NCBI RefSeq assembly: GCF_001895085.1
Contig: NZ_BDFD01000017.1
Coordinates: 1-54,533 of the forward strand
Direction: 5' to 3'
Length of the DNA: 54,533 nt
Source: Mariprofundus micogutta
Lineage (GTDB): Bacteria > Pseudomonadota > Zetaproteobacteria > Mariprofundales > Mariprofundaceae
Shown: piece by piece, positions 38,176 through 46,279 of the stretch
Numbering within the stretch: the first letter of the stretch is position 1
Layout of the letters: every line of letters begins with the position of its first letter
Notes under the pieces: generated by a model
What the model was told of the DNA's origin: nothing
Seen by the model: only the letters and a program-made list of their open reading frames with translations
Database searches by the model: none
Program-made: the position numbers and the translations under genes

Positions 38176-39531
38176 TCAGCTCAGGTAACGGAAATAAAGA
38201 TAGGCATGCGCAATAGCGATGGAGATCAGCATCAGGCCGAAAGCATGTTTCATGAATACCAGAAATGCGATCGGGTGTCCTGCCCGCTGAGCAAATCCTG
38301 CTACAATCAGGTTTGCTGATGCACCGATCAATGAACCATTGCCACCCAGACATGCACCGAGCGCCAGTGCCCACCACAATGGCACCAGTGCTTCAGAACC
38401 ACCGAATGTAGGAGCCATGCTCTGAATCAATGGAATCATGGTTGCTACAAAAGGAATATTATCAATCAGGGCAGATGCAATGGCAGATACCCACAGGATG
38501 GCTCCTGCAGTGGCAACAAAATCACCACCGGTCAATTCAAGTGTCTTGTGTGCCAACATTTCAATGACGCCGGTGTGCTCCACACCGGTCACGACAATAA
38601 ACAGGCCGACAAAGAAGAAAATCGTTGTCCACTCCACTTCTGCCATAACACCTTCATAAGCATGATCCTTGTCATGCAGAGACTGGCCAAGCGTCTGTAA
38701 GAGCAATAACACGGCCGCTCCGAACATGGCAATCGAAGCTGGCTCCAGATGGAAGCTGTGCGCCACGGTAAAGCCGCCAATCACCAGAAACAGAACTGCC
38801 AGGCTTTTCTTCAATAGCGGCACATCTTTGATCGCTTCATTTTCATCAAAACGCATCACCAGCGCCTTATTCTCTTCAGAAGCATGCAGGTCTCGGCCGA
38901 ACATAAACCAGATGGCCAGCAGGATAACAACGAAAATCACCGGCGTAATTGGCATCAGGTTAACCAGAAAATCATAAAAGCTGAGGTTGGCAGCTGAACC
39001 GATCATAATATTCGGCGGATCACCAATCAGTGTTGCAGTACCACCGATATTGGAGGCGAGAATCTGTGCGAACAGGTATGGATACGGCTTCACACCCAGG
39101 GCATCGGTAATCAGCAGTGTAACAGGTGCGATCAGCAGTACCGTGGTCACATTATCCAGGAAGGCAGAAAACACTGCAGTCACCACCGATAGCATTACCA
39201 GAATACCCCAGGGCTCGCCCTTCACCATCTTCGCAGCTTTAATGGCAACATACTGGAACATGCCTGTTTTCTGGCTGATTGCGACAATCACCATCATGCC
39301 GGTTAGAAGACCAATCGTGTTGAAATCAACGCCAGCCACAGCCTGCTGCTGGGTCACTACACCACACAGGATCATCAAGCCGGCACCAAGCAATGAGAGA
39401 ACGGCCCGGTTAAAGCGCTCCATCATTATAAATGCGTATACGACCAGCAAAATAGAGACTGCAACCCAGGTCGGGTCGAGTCCAAAAATTACGGATGCTG
39501 CGATATGTTCTCCGGTGTTATGCATCATCAC
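38176..39531 (-). CDS. NhaD/ArsB-type ion transporter
   Basis: 451 aa, about ten to twelve membrane helices. The ion transporter superfamily features are FLDNVTTVLLIAPVT near 116, ASNIGGTATLIGDPPNIMIG near 161 and a second SALIDNIPFVATMIP near 355, then GACLGGNGSLIGASANLI near 393. These resemble NhaD sodium/proton antiporters and ArsB/P-protein relatives. The transported ion cannot be read. The start overlaps the upstream CBS-domain gene by 14 bp, so that protein may regulate it. Confidence 0.88.
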   Translation of the reverse strand: MMMHNTGEHIAASVIFGLDPTWVAVSILLVVYAFIMMERFNRAVLSLLGAGLMILCGVVTQQQAVAGVDFNTIGLLTGMMVIVAISQKTGMFQYVAIKAAKMVKGEPWGILVMLSVVTAVFSAFLDNVTTVLLIAPVTLLITDALGVKPYPYLFAQILASNIGGTATLIGDPPNIMIGSAANLSFYDFLVNLMPITPVIFVVILLAIWFMFGRDLHASEENKALVMRFDENEAIKDVPLLKKSLAVLFLVIGGFTVAHSFHLEPASIAMFGAAVLLLLQTLGQSLHDKDHAYEGVMAEVEWTTIFFFVGLFIVVTGVEHTGVIEMLAHKTLELTGGDFVATAGAILWVSAIASALIDNIPFVATMIPLIQSMAPTFGGSEALVPLWWALALGACLGGNGSLIGASANLIVAGFAQRAGHPIAFLVFMKHAFGLMLISIAIAHAYLYFRYLS

Positions 39532-39988
39532 CGCCTTGTTCTGTTAATTTTAATCGGTCAAGAATATCACCTGCAGATACGACACCCAGCAAATGATGCT
39601 GAGCGTCAATTACAACCGCATATTCATGTTTGGTATAGGTAATCATCGCTGCTGCTACAGAAAGGAGAGATTCTTCCTCGCCCACTGTCAGTGGTTTAGG
39701 ATCCATGATCTCCGATGCTTTTTCACATGCAATGACATCATATTGTTTCCTGAGAATGCCAAGATCAGGGGCGTAAGAGATCTGGTTCAGGTCGCCACTG
39801 ACAATGTAGTTCGGCACAGTTTTTTCCAGAATGGTATGCGTAGAGATCACACCTACCACATGCCTGTTTTGATCAATAACAGGAACCATACGCAAACTGG
39901 CTGACCGCATTTTTTCGAGCACGTCACCTACCGCATCATCTACATGTGCAATAACGGCATCGGTGACCATAATATTTTTTACCAGCAT
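39518..39988 (-). CDS. CBS-domain protein
   Basis: 156 aa with two CBS modules, about 1-60 (MVTDAVIAHVDDAVGDVLEK-like opening, VPVIDQNRHVVGVISTHTIL) and about 90-150 (LTVGEEESLLSVAAAMITYT, then EYAVVIDAQHHLLGVVSAGD). CBS pairs bind adenine nucleotides and often gate transporters. The 14-bp overlap with the NhaD-like gene suggests it senses nucleotide state for that transporter; this is inference. Confidence 0.9.
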   Translation of the reverse strand: MLVKNIMVTDAVIAHVDDAVGDVLEKMRSASLRMVPVIDQNRHVVGVISTHTILEKTVPNYIVSGDLNQISYAPDLGILRKQYDVIACEKASEIMDPKPLTVGEEESLLSVAAAMITYTKHEYAVVIDAQHHLLGVVSAGDILDRLKLTEQGGDDA

Positions 39989-40011
39989 ATCGAGCTCTCC
40001 CAGCCTTGCTT

Positions 40012-41550
40012 TTACTCCGGCCTCATATGAGGAAACAGTAAAACATCACGAATAGAGTGTTGACCGGTCAACATCATCACCAGTCGATCCACCCCGATTC
40101 CAACGCCTGCAGCAGGAGGCATGCCAAATTCCAGCGCACGCAGATAATCTTCGTCCACACCAACTGCTTCCAGATCACCTGCAGCCTTGGCCTGAGCCTG
40201 TGCGACAAAACGGCCACGCTGGTCGTCCGGATCATTGAGCTCTGAAAATCCGTTGGCCATTTCACGTCCGGCAACAAACAGTTCAAAACGATCCGTTACT
40301 GTAGGCTCGTCGTTATTGCGACGTGCCAGTGGAGAAACATCTACCGGGTAATGGGTAATAAAGGTCGGCTGATCCAGCTTTCCTTCAACCAGCTCTTCAA
40401 ACAGAGCCACCAGATAATGGCCGGCTTTCCAGGTGATCAATGGTCTGAAATCCGGAATTTCCTGCAGGCAAACTGTTGCAAGCAACGCCTTATCATTGGC
40501 ATGACCTCTGAGGTCAGGGCGCTTTTCAAATACCGACTCATCGAGCCTGATACGCCTGAATGGTTGGGAAAGATCAATCTGTACCCCCTCCCATTCTACA
40601 GCTGCAATACCAAGACCATCAGCAATGCCACGAATCAAACCTTCAGTTGTATCCATAGCATCATTAAAGTCAGCATAGGCTTGGTAAAATTCCACCATGG
40701 TAAATTCAGGATTATGCGTTGCATCCAGGCCTTCGTTGCGGAAATTGCGGTTGATTTCGAACACGCGTTCAAAACCACCCACCAGCAATCGTTTCAGATA
40801 CAATTCAGGCGCAATGCGCAGAAACAGTTCCATATCCAGCGCATTATGATGCGTGGTAAATGGACGTGCAGCGGCACCACCGGGCTGCGATTGCAACATC
40901 GGTGTTTCCACCTCAATAAAATCACGCGTTTCCAAGCCCTGACGCAGCAGTGAAACCACCTTCGAACGTGTCCTGAAAGTCTCGCGCGATTCAGGCGTCA
41001 CCATAAGATCTACATAACGCTGGCGATAACGCGTTTCGATGTCGGACAGGCCATGCCATTTCTCCGGCAATGGGCGCAGACATTTGGAAACCATCTCGAT
41101 ATGCGAAACCTTAACCGATAGTTCACCTGTTTTGGTGATAAACAGGGTGCCTGTAGCACCAAGGATATCACCCAGATCCCATTTCTTGGTCGGGTTATAG
41201 ACTTCTGCTCCACCGACAGCATCACGATTCACAAACAGCTGAATCTGACCGGAACCATCCTGAATTTTGATAAAGCTTGATTTACCCATCACACGATGGG
41301 CCATCATACGCCCTGCTACCCGTACTTCATGGCCAAGTTCAGCCAGTACTTCAGGATCGACGCCGCCAAAACGACTGTGAATCTCCGCAGTCGAGTGATC
41401 TGTACGCCAGGTATTACGGTAAGCCTCACCCTGACCACGCATGGTCTCCAGTTTTTCCCGACGAACGAGAATCTGCTCGGAGGTTTGCGGCTCAGATGCT
41501 TGCGCTTTTGCTTGTTGCTGGTCGGTGGTGTCCGAAACGTTATCGCTCAT
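40012..41550 (-). CDS. lysS: Lysyl-tRNA synthetase (class II)
   Basis: Charges tRNA-Lys. The 512 aa show the N-terminal OB anticodon-binding domain (VRVAGRMMAHRVMGKSSFIK) and the class II core with FEINRNFRNEGLDATHNPEF (motif 2) and GVGIGVDRLVMMLTGQHSIR (motif 3). It follows ndk by 11 bp and precedes the CBS gene by 23 bp. Confidence 0.98.
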   Translation of the reverse strand: MSDNVSDTTDQQQAKAQASEPQTSEQILVRREKLETMRGQGEAYRNTWRTDHSTAEIHSRFGGVDPEVLAELGHEVRVAGRMMAHRVMGKSSFIKIQDGSGQIQLFVNRDAVGGAEVYNPTKKWDLGDILGATGTLFITKTGELSVKVSHIEMVSKCLRPLPEKWHGLSDIETRYRQRYVDLMVTPESRETFRTRSKVVSLLRQGLETRDFIEVETPMLQSQPGGAAARPFTTHHNALDMELFLRIAPELYLKRLLVGGFERVFEINRNFRNEGLDATHNPEFTMVEFYQAYADFNDAMDTTEGLIRGIADGLGIAAVEWEGVQIDLSQPFRRIRLDESVFEKRPDLRGHANDKALLATVCLQEIPDFRPLITWKAGHYLVALFEELVEGKLDQPTFITHYPVDVSPLARRNNDEPTVTDRFELFVAGREMANGFSELNDPDDQRGRFVAQAQAKAAGDLEAVGVDEDYLRALEFGMPPAAGVGIGVDRLVMMLTGQHSIRDVLLFPHMRPE

Positions 41551-41561
41551 GCTGTTTTCAA

Positions 41562-41987
41562 TTAACGGCTATGCAGGTCCAGATCAGAAAAGAAAAATGC
41601 AATTTCAATTGCAGCATTCTCTTCAGAGTCAGAGCCATGTACGGCGTTAGCATCAATAGAATCAGCGTGGTCTGCACGAATCGTACCGGCTTCAGCTTCT
41701 TTCGGATTGGTAGCACCCATCAACTGGCGATTCAGTGTGACAGCATTCTTGCCTTCAAGACACATTGCCAGAATCGGGCCGGAACTCATGAAAGAGCAAA
41801 GATCTGCAAAGAAAGGACGTGCTGCGTGAACTGCATAAAAACGGCCTGCTTCTGAACCACTCAGATGTGTCATCTTTGTAGCAATGACTGAAAGACCGTT
41901 TTCTTCAAAGCGACGAATAATGTCACCAATAACATTTTTACCGACGGCATCAGGTTTAATAATAGAAAGTGTGCGTTGAACTGGCAT
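41562..41987 (-). CDS. ndk: Nucleoside diphosphate kinase
   Basis: Balances nucleoside triphosphate pools by phosphate transfer through a histidine. 141 aa, the usual size: [19 protein letters not shown] at the start, [14 protein letters not shown], and the active-site histidine in [12 protein letters not shown] near 117. It is the upstream neighbour of lysS in the same direction, with 81 bp to queC. Confidence 0.98.
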   Translation of the reverse strand: MPVQRTLSIIKPDAVGKNVIGDIIRRFEENGLSVIATKMTHLSGSEAGRFYAVHAARPFFADLCSFMSSGPILAMCLEGKNAVTLNRQLMGATNPKEAEAGTIRADHADSIDANAVHGSDSEENAAIEIAFFFSDLDLHSR

Positions 41988-42068
41988 TTTAGAATCCCCC
42001 TAAGGTAACTGTGCAGCTTCACTGCTGCGGCGGCGGCACTCTAGATGAGTGCACCTCAACTTCCAAGG

Positions 42069-42758
42069 TCAGAAGTCAGGATATACCAGCGGATCTTCCA
42101 GCCCCAGCCTCTCAAAACCCTTTCGACGGTAAAAACAGGAGTCACAATGACCACAGGGAGCCCCATCTGGACGTGGGTCATAACAGGAACTGGTCAATCC
42201 ATAATCAAGACCCAGCTCTGTCCCCAGCTTGATTATTTCATCTTTACCCAGCTCGATCAGAGGAGCCGATATTTCCAGTTTTTTTCCTTCGGATCCCGCT
42301 TTTGTACCGATGCGTGCAGCCTGAACAAACGCTTCGAGAAATTCTGGCCTGCAGTCCGGATAACCCGAGTAATCCACCACATTGGCTCCAATCACCAGAT
42401 AGGAGGCGGCAACGGTTTCAGCCAAACCTGCAGCCAGCGAAAGAAAGATAAGGTTCCTGGCCGGCACATAGGTAACAGGCACGCCGACATGATCCTCATC
42501 ATCTTTAGGTACTGCCAGATCAGATGTAAGGGCTGAATGCCCAATAGTGCGCATATCAACATTGATGATTCGGTGATCAGTCACTCCAAGTGAGGCAGCC
42601 ACACGAGCAGAAGATTTCAACTCCACCTTGTGACGCTGACCATAATCAAAGGCAACAGTATGGCAGTCCCAACCCTGTGTTTTAATGGCCCAGGCAAGGG
42701 CCGTACTGGAATCCAGACCACCTGATAACAGTACAACTGCCCTGTTTTGTTTTCCCAT
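42069..42758 (-). CDS. queC: 7-cyano-7-deazaguanine synthase
   Basis: Makes preQ0 from 7-carboxy-7-deazaguanine with ATP and ammonia, in the queuosine pathway. 229 aa: PP-loop VVLLSGGLDSSTALAWA near 8-24, VTYVPARNLIFLSLAAGLAE, IGANVVDYSGYPDCRPEF, and the C-terminal zinc-binding cysteines CYDPRPDGAPCGHCDSCFYR. It lies 3 bp after queE, the preceding enzyme of the pathway. Confidence 0.97.
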   Translation of the reverse strand: MGKQNRAVVLLSGGLDSSTALAWAIKTQGWDCHTVAFDYGQRHKVELKSSARVAASLGVTDHRIINVDMRTIGHSALTSDLAVPKDDEDHVGVPVTYVPARNLIFLSLAAGLAETVAASYLVIGANVVDYSGYPDCRPEFLEAFVQAARIGTKAGSEGKKLEISAPLIELGKDEIIKLGTELGLDYGLTSSCYDPRPDGAPCGHCDSCFYRRKGFERLGLEDPLVYPDF

Positions 42759-42761
42759 GGC

Positions 42762-43427
42762 TTATACTCCCGTTGCCTGTGCGCCCCAAATCACCTTATG
42801 CAACTGTAATTGCATACGTGCAGGCAACCTGTCTTCCAACATCCAGGCACACAGGTCACTGCCAGCAACAGAGCCATAAGCCGGAGACATCAGCAAGGTT
42901 GCTTCACATGCCGCAAGGTTATATTCGACGATAAATTGCCTGACCCATTCGTAATCATCACGACTGGTAATTACAAACTTCAGTTCATCATTGGCCGTTA
43001 ACAAGGCAAGATTTTCAAGTCGATTACGTTCCACTTCCAAACTGCCCGGCGTTTTAATATCTACAATGCGATGGACAGATTCGGGCACCTGATCAATCAG
43101 ATAGGCACCGGATGTCTCCAACTGAACAATGCAATCCAGTTTGCCCAGTTCTTTTAGCAGCTCAATGCACTGCTTCTGGGCCAGAGGCTCACCACCAGTG
43201 ACCAGCACTAACGGCCTGCCCTGTCGTTTTACCTCGGCAATAATGGCTTCCATTGCCATCCATTCGCCGCTATCGGTAGGTATGGCCTGTGTTGTATCAC
43301 AATAGCCGCATCGCAGAGGGCAACCTGCCAGTCTGATAAAAGTGCACGGCGTACCAGCCAGCGTACTTTCTCCCTGGATACTGTCATAAATCTCATGAAT
43401 GCGAAGACGTAGCCTGGAGACAGTTAT
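42762..43427 (-). CDS. queE: 7-carboxy-7-deazaguanine synthase, with no canonical start codon
   Basis: Radical SAM enzyme that makes 7-carboxy-7-deazaguanine for queuosine. The frame encodes RIHEIYDSIQGESTLAG, then FIRLAGCPLRCGYCDTT with Cys-x3-Cys-x2-Cys for the [4Fe-4S] cluster, and LVTGGEPL. The first ATG in frame is at 43259, after these essential motifs. Between the upstream in-frame stop and the QGES motif there is no ATG, GTG or TTG. The best start is ATA at 43427, which overlaps the cpoB stop (ATAA) and follows GGAGA by 7 bp, giving 221 aa, the normal size. ATT at 43400 is a second option. A sequencing error or missing base cannot be excluded. queC follows after 3 bp. Confidence 0.85.
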   Translation of the reverse strand: MTVSRLRLRIHEIYDSIQGESTLAGTPCTFIRLAGCPLRCGYCDTTQAIPTDSGEWMAMEAIIAEVKRQGRPLVLVTGGEPLAQKQCIELLKELGKLDCIVQLETSGAYLIDQVPESVHRIVDIKTPGSLEVERNRLENLALLTANDELKFVITSRDDYEWVRQFIVEYNLAACEATLLMSPAYGSVAGSDLCAWMLEDRLPARMQLQLHKVIWGAQATGV

Positions 43428-44287
43428 TGCGGATTCTCCGCGGGTTGATCCCCTACAGCTTGATCTTTTGCAACCGGCTTGGCGTTCATTTCCGCCAGCC
43501 TCTCCCGAGCCTGTTCAGCCGGAGTTGAATCTGCATGTTCCCTAATCAAACGATTATAATATAGCGTAGCAGCACTGGCATTCTTTTGAGCTTCTGAAAT
43601 CTGGGCCAGCTTCAGCAACGAAGCCGCATGCTTCACGCTATTTGAATAGTGGTCAGCCACATATTTAAAGGCAAGCAATGCACTCTGATAATCATGCTGC
43701 GCGTAACGCGTTTCACCCAGCCAGTACCAGGCCTGGTCAGCATGTTCACCATCGGGATATTTATCGAGCTGTGCGTTAAATGCGGTCGATGCCTCATCGA
43801 AACGACCACTCTTCAGAGCCAGATATGCCGCCGTATAGGCATTTTTTTCAGCATCTGCCTCAATAGCCGGATCAACCTGAGGTTTCACAGCAGCAACAGG
43901 TGCGGCGATAGGTGCATCAACTTCAGTTGTTCGATGTGTTGTTTTTCTGGAAGGTGCAGCTGCAACTGTCTTTTTCCTGACTGTCCCCTTTCTTTTAACA
44001 GTCTGCATGGCTTTCAACTGGGCAATCAGTGAATCGATCTGACGCTGTTGTTTGTTATTCTCTTCTTCCAGAAGCTTGATCTGAGCATCTGCATCCACAA
44101 CCTTCTGGAGTAATTCGGCCTCAGACTTCTGCTGATTCACTTTGATATCATGGACTGAACGGATGACGGTATCCTTATCCTGGGCCCATGTGATTTTCTT
44201 GTCATTGTTGGCACATCCAGCCAATGCTGTAGTGCATAACAAAAGGACGGCCATTGGAAAAACCAATGGCCGCCTCTGAGTTTTCAC
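43424..44287 (-). CDS. cpoB: Cell division coordinator CpoB (YbgF), Tol-Pal system
   Basis: Periplasmic protein that links peptidoglycan synthesis to Tol-Pal driven outer-membrane constriction. The start is set at GTG 44287, 10 bp after the pal stop; a longer frame would run deep into pal. This gives 287 aa. The N-terminus is unusual for CpoB, being a lipoprotein signal with Leu-Ala-Gly-Cys25. A coiled coil about 45-95 (AQIKLLEEENNKQQRQIDSL) and a C-terminal tetratricopeptide domain follow (YTAAYLALKSGRFDEASTAF, then YPDGEHADQAWYWLGETRYA). A 10-bp hairpin lies at its first codons. Its stop overlaps the putative queE start. Confidence 0.88.
   Translation of the reverse strand: MKTQRRPLVFPMAVLLLCTTALAGCANNDKKITWAQDKDTVIRSVHDIKVNQQKSEAELLQKVVDADAQIKLLEEENNKQQRQIDSLIAQLKAMQTVKRKGTVRKKTVAAAPSRKTTHRTTEVDAPIAAPVAAVKPQVDPAIEADAEKNAYTAAYLALKSGRFDEASTAFNAQLDKYPDGEHADQAWYWLGETRYAQHDYQSALLAFKYVADHYSNSVKHAASLLKLAQISEAQKNASAATLYYNRLIREHADSTPAEQARERLAEMNAKPVAKDQAVGDQPAENPQ
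44249..44273 (-). repeat. Perfect hairpin at the start of cpoB
   Basis: On the minus strand CGGCCATTGG, TTTTT loop, CCAATGGCCG: a 10-bp perfect stem about 15-38 bases into cpoB. There is no T-run after it. It could slow ribosomes or limit cpoB relative to pal. Confidence 0.6.
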
Positions 44288-44297
44288 AGCAAGTGGA

Positions 44298-44792
44298 TTA
44301 GCGGGCGACAATGTCACCGCGACGATTCTGAGCCCAGCATGCTTCGCCGGCGCCCTTGCAGACAGGACGCTCTTCACCGAATGATACAGTGTCGATACGT
44401 GCAGCACTTACGCCTGCAGAAGTCAGGTAGTCACGCACGCTGTCAGCACGGCGCTGGCCGAGAGCCAGGTTGTATTCACGGCTACCACGTTCATCACAGT
44501 TACCTTCAACTGTAACACTCGAATCCGCATTAGCATTCAACCATGCAGCATAACCATCCAGCGTTGCACGTGCAGACGCATCCAGGTCAGACATATCAAA
44601 CGCAAAATAAACAGAGTTGCTTGATGGCTTCATCACTGTAGGAGTCGCTACAGGTGCGACAGTCTCAGTTGGAGCTGCAGCAGGAGCTGATTCAGTTGCA
44701 ACTTCAGTTTTCTTGGCACAACCAGCAAACATCAGTGTAGCTGCAGCCATTGCAACCAAGAGTAATTGTTTTTTTGAACGTGTAGTTTCCAT
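44298..44792 (-). CDS. pal: Peptidoglycan-associated lipoprotein Pal
   Basis: Outer-membrane lipoprotein that holds peptidoglycan and pulls the outer membrane inward during division with TolB. 164 aa: signal and lipobox Phe-Ala-Gly-Cys25, an Ala/Pro/Thr linker, and an OmpA-like domain with VYFAFDMSDLDASARATLDG, the diaminopimelate-binding GNCDERGSREYNLALGQRRA and SFGEERPVC. It has a strong AAGGGAGAGAG ribosome-binding site. TTGACT and TATACG with a 19-bp gap upstream (44854-44824) could be a weak internal promoter. Confidence 0.96.
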   Translation of the reverse strand: METTRSKKQLLLVAMAAATLMFAGCAKKTEVATESAPAAAPTETVAPVATPTVMKPSSNSVYFAFDMSDLDASARATLDGYAAWLNANADSSVTVEGNCDERGSREYNLALGQRRADSVRDYLTSAGVSAARIDTVSFGEERPVCKGAGEACWAQNRRGDIVAR

Positions 44793-44925
44793 TTCTCTCT
44801 CCCTTATAACATCTAGGTTTAGACGTATAGTGACATTTGCATGTCTGCAGTCAACCTTTGTAATCGAATTATCGCCTATATATCAAACATTTTCCAGCTT
44901 TTGTTCATGCACGCTGGAAATCAGT

Positions 44926-46191
44926 CTAATGTCGTGACCAGGCAGCATCAGAGGCATCTATATTCGGCGGAGTTATTGGCTCCTCTCTCCCCCCCCAGCT
45001 TGGCACACGATAAACACGTCTGACCCGATGTTTTTCAGCCGAATACAACAGCATCTGACCATTGGGAGACCAGGACGGTGACTCGACACGCTCACCGGTT
45101 GCAAGATAGCGAATATCCTGACCATCAGGACGTACCGTTGCGACTGCATAAGACCAGTTCTTCAATGAAATCATGGCAATCCGGTCACCCATAGGTGACC
45201 AGACCGGAGATGTATTATAACTCCCCTGAGTGCTGACTAACTGCGCCCTGCCACCTGAAACTTTTTTGCGATACACCTGCGGCTGGCCTGAACGATTGCT
45301 GACAAAGGCAATCCACTTGCCATCTGGAGACCATGTCGGCGTTGTATCAATGCCTTTATGATTGGTAAAACGGGACCATGTTGCATTTTTAATATCGTAT
45401 ATATGAATATCAGTATTGCCGCTGTGTGAGAGCGTGGCAGCCACATAGCGACCATCATGGGAAAATTCAGGCGTACTGTTCAACCCCTTGAAATTACCAA
45501 AGGCATTGCGTGCACCGGTTCTTAAATCGAAAAACTCCAAACGAGGATGATTTCCCACATAAGTATTCAATGCCACCTGCCGCCCGTCAGGCGACCAGTC
45601 AGGGGAAAGCAACAGGGTGAAGTTTTTACCCACCGGCTGGTTGTTAGCACCATCCTGATCCATATAAACCAGATCTGAATATTCACCTCGCTTCTGAACG
45701 TAAAGTATATGGCTGGTAAAATAACCCGGAATACCCAGCGCCGCACTGTAAATCTGATCGGCCACACGATGCGAGAGCGTACGCAAAGCAGCAGTGGAAC
45801 TTTCAACAACTACGCTTGTAAGCAGCTTGGCGCGAAACGGATCATGCACTTTGATTTCCGCCCGCCAGCCCTTGTCTGTTTCACTGAAGTTACACAAGGC
45901 AACAATATCTGCGCCGATGATACGCCAGTCACCATATTCCACTTTCTCCCAACTCTCCTGAAAGGAGGCTAAAAAAGCCATCGGATCAATAGCTGCAAAG
46001 GATTGGCTGGATGTGAGGTCATTTTTAATCACGCCATACACCATACTCTGCTTGTGCCCGGCTGCCTGACCGGCCTCCAGTACGATAGCAACCTTCAAAG
46101 GTTTATAGGTTGATTGATAGATATCAAATTCGGCAGCGTGAGATAGAAATGAAGCAAACAGTGAAATGAATAAAATGACCGTAAATCGCAT
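44926..46191 (-). CDS. tolB: Tol-Pal system protein TolB
   Basis: Periplasmic partner of Pal. From ATG 46191 (MRFTVILFISLFASFLSHAA) the protein has 421 aa with a clear signal peptide; an upstream in-frame ATG at 46233 would spoil the signal. The N-terminal domain is followed by a beta-propeller with WSPDG-type blades (LLSPDWSPDGRQVALNTY, then TPTWSPDGKWIAFVSNRSGQ and SPVWSPMGDRIA). tolQ, tolR and tolA are not in the window. A terminator separates it from the ammonium transporter gene upstream. Confidence 0.95.
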   Translation of the reverse strand: MRFTVILFISLFASFLSHAAEFDIYQSTYKPLKVAIVLEAGQAAGHKQSMVYGVIKNDLTSSQSFAAIDPMAFLASFQESWEKVEYGDWRIIGADIVALCNFSETDKGWRAEIKVHDPFRAKLLTSVVVESSTAALRTLSHRVADQIYSAALGIPGYFTSHILYVQKRGEYSDLVYMDQDGANNQPVGKNFTLLLSPDWSPDGRQVALNTYVGNHPRLEFFDLRTGARNAFGNFKGLNSTPEFSHDGRYVAATLSHSGNTDIHIYDIKNATWSRFTNHKGIDTTPTWSPDGKWIAFVSNRSGQPQVYRKKVSGGRAQLVSTQGSYNTSPVWSPMGDRIAMISLKNWSYAVATVRPDGQDIRYLATGERVESPSWSPNGQMLLYSAEKHRVRRVYRVPSWGGREEPITPPNIDASDAAWSRH

Positions 46192-46231
46192 GCCGGAGTT
46201 ATAGCGTTTGAGGACAGTGAAAACAAGGTAC

Positions 46232-46264
46232 AAAAAAGGCTGACCATGCGGCCAGCCCTTTTTA
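46232..46264 (-). terminator. Intrinsic terminator ending the nitrogen-uptake cluster
   Basis: On the minus strand AAAAAGGGCTGGCC, loop GCAT, GGTCAGCCTTTTTTG: a stem with one bulge and a T-run, 15 bp after the amt stop codon. Confidence 0.85.
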
Positions 46265-46279
46265 CATCAAACACCTTGA

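Noticed and set aside
42762-43259. ATG 43259 as the start of queE
   Set aside because: It would remove the Cys-x3-Cys-x2-Cys motif and the QGES segment, so the enzyme could not work.
44885-44925. Inverted repeat TTTCCAGC / GCTGGAAA after tolB as a terminator
   Set aside because: No T-run follows on the coding strand, and the next gene pal is only 133 bp away.
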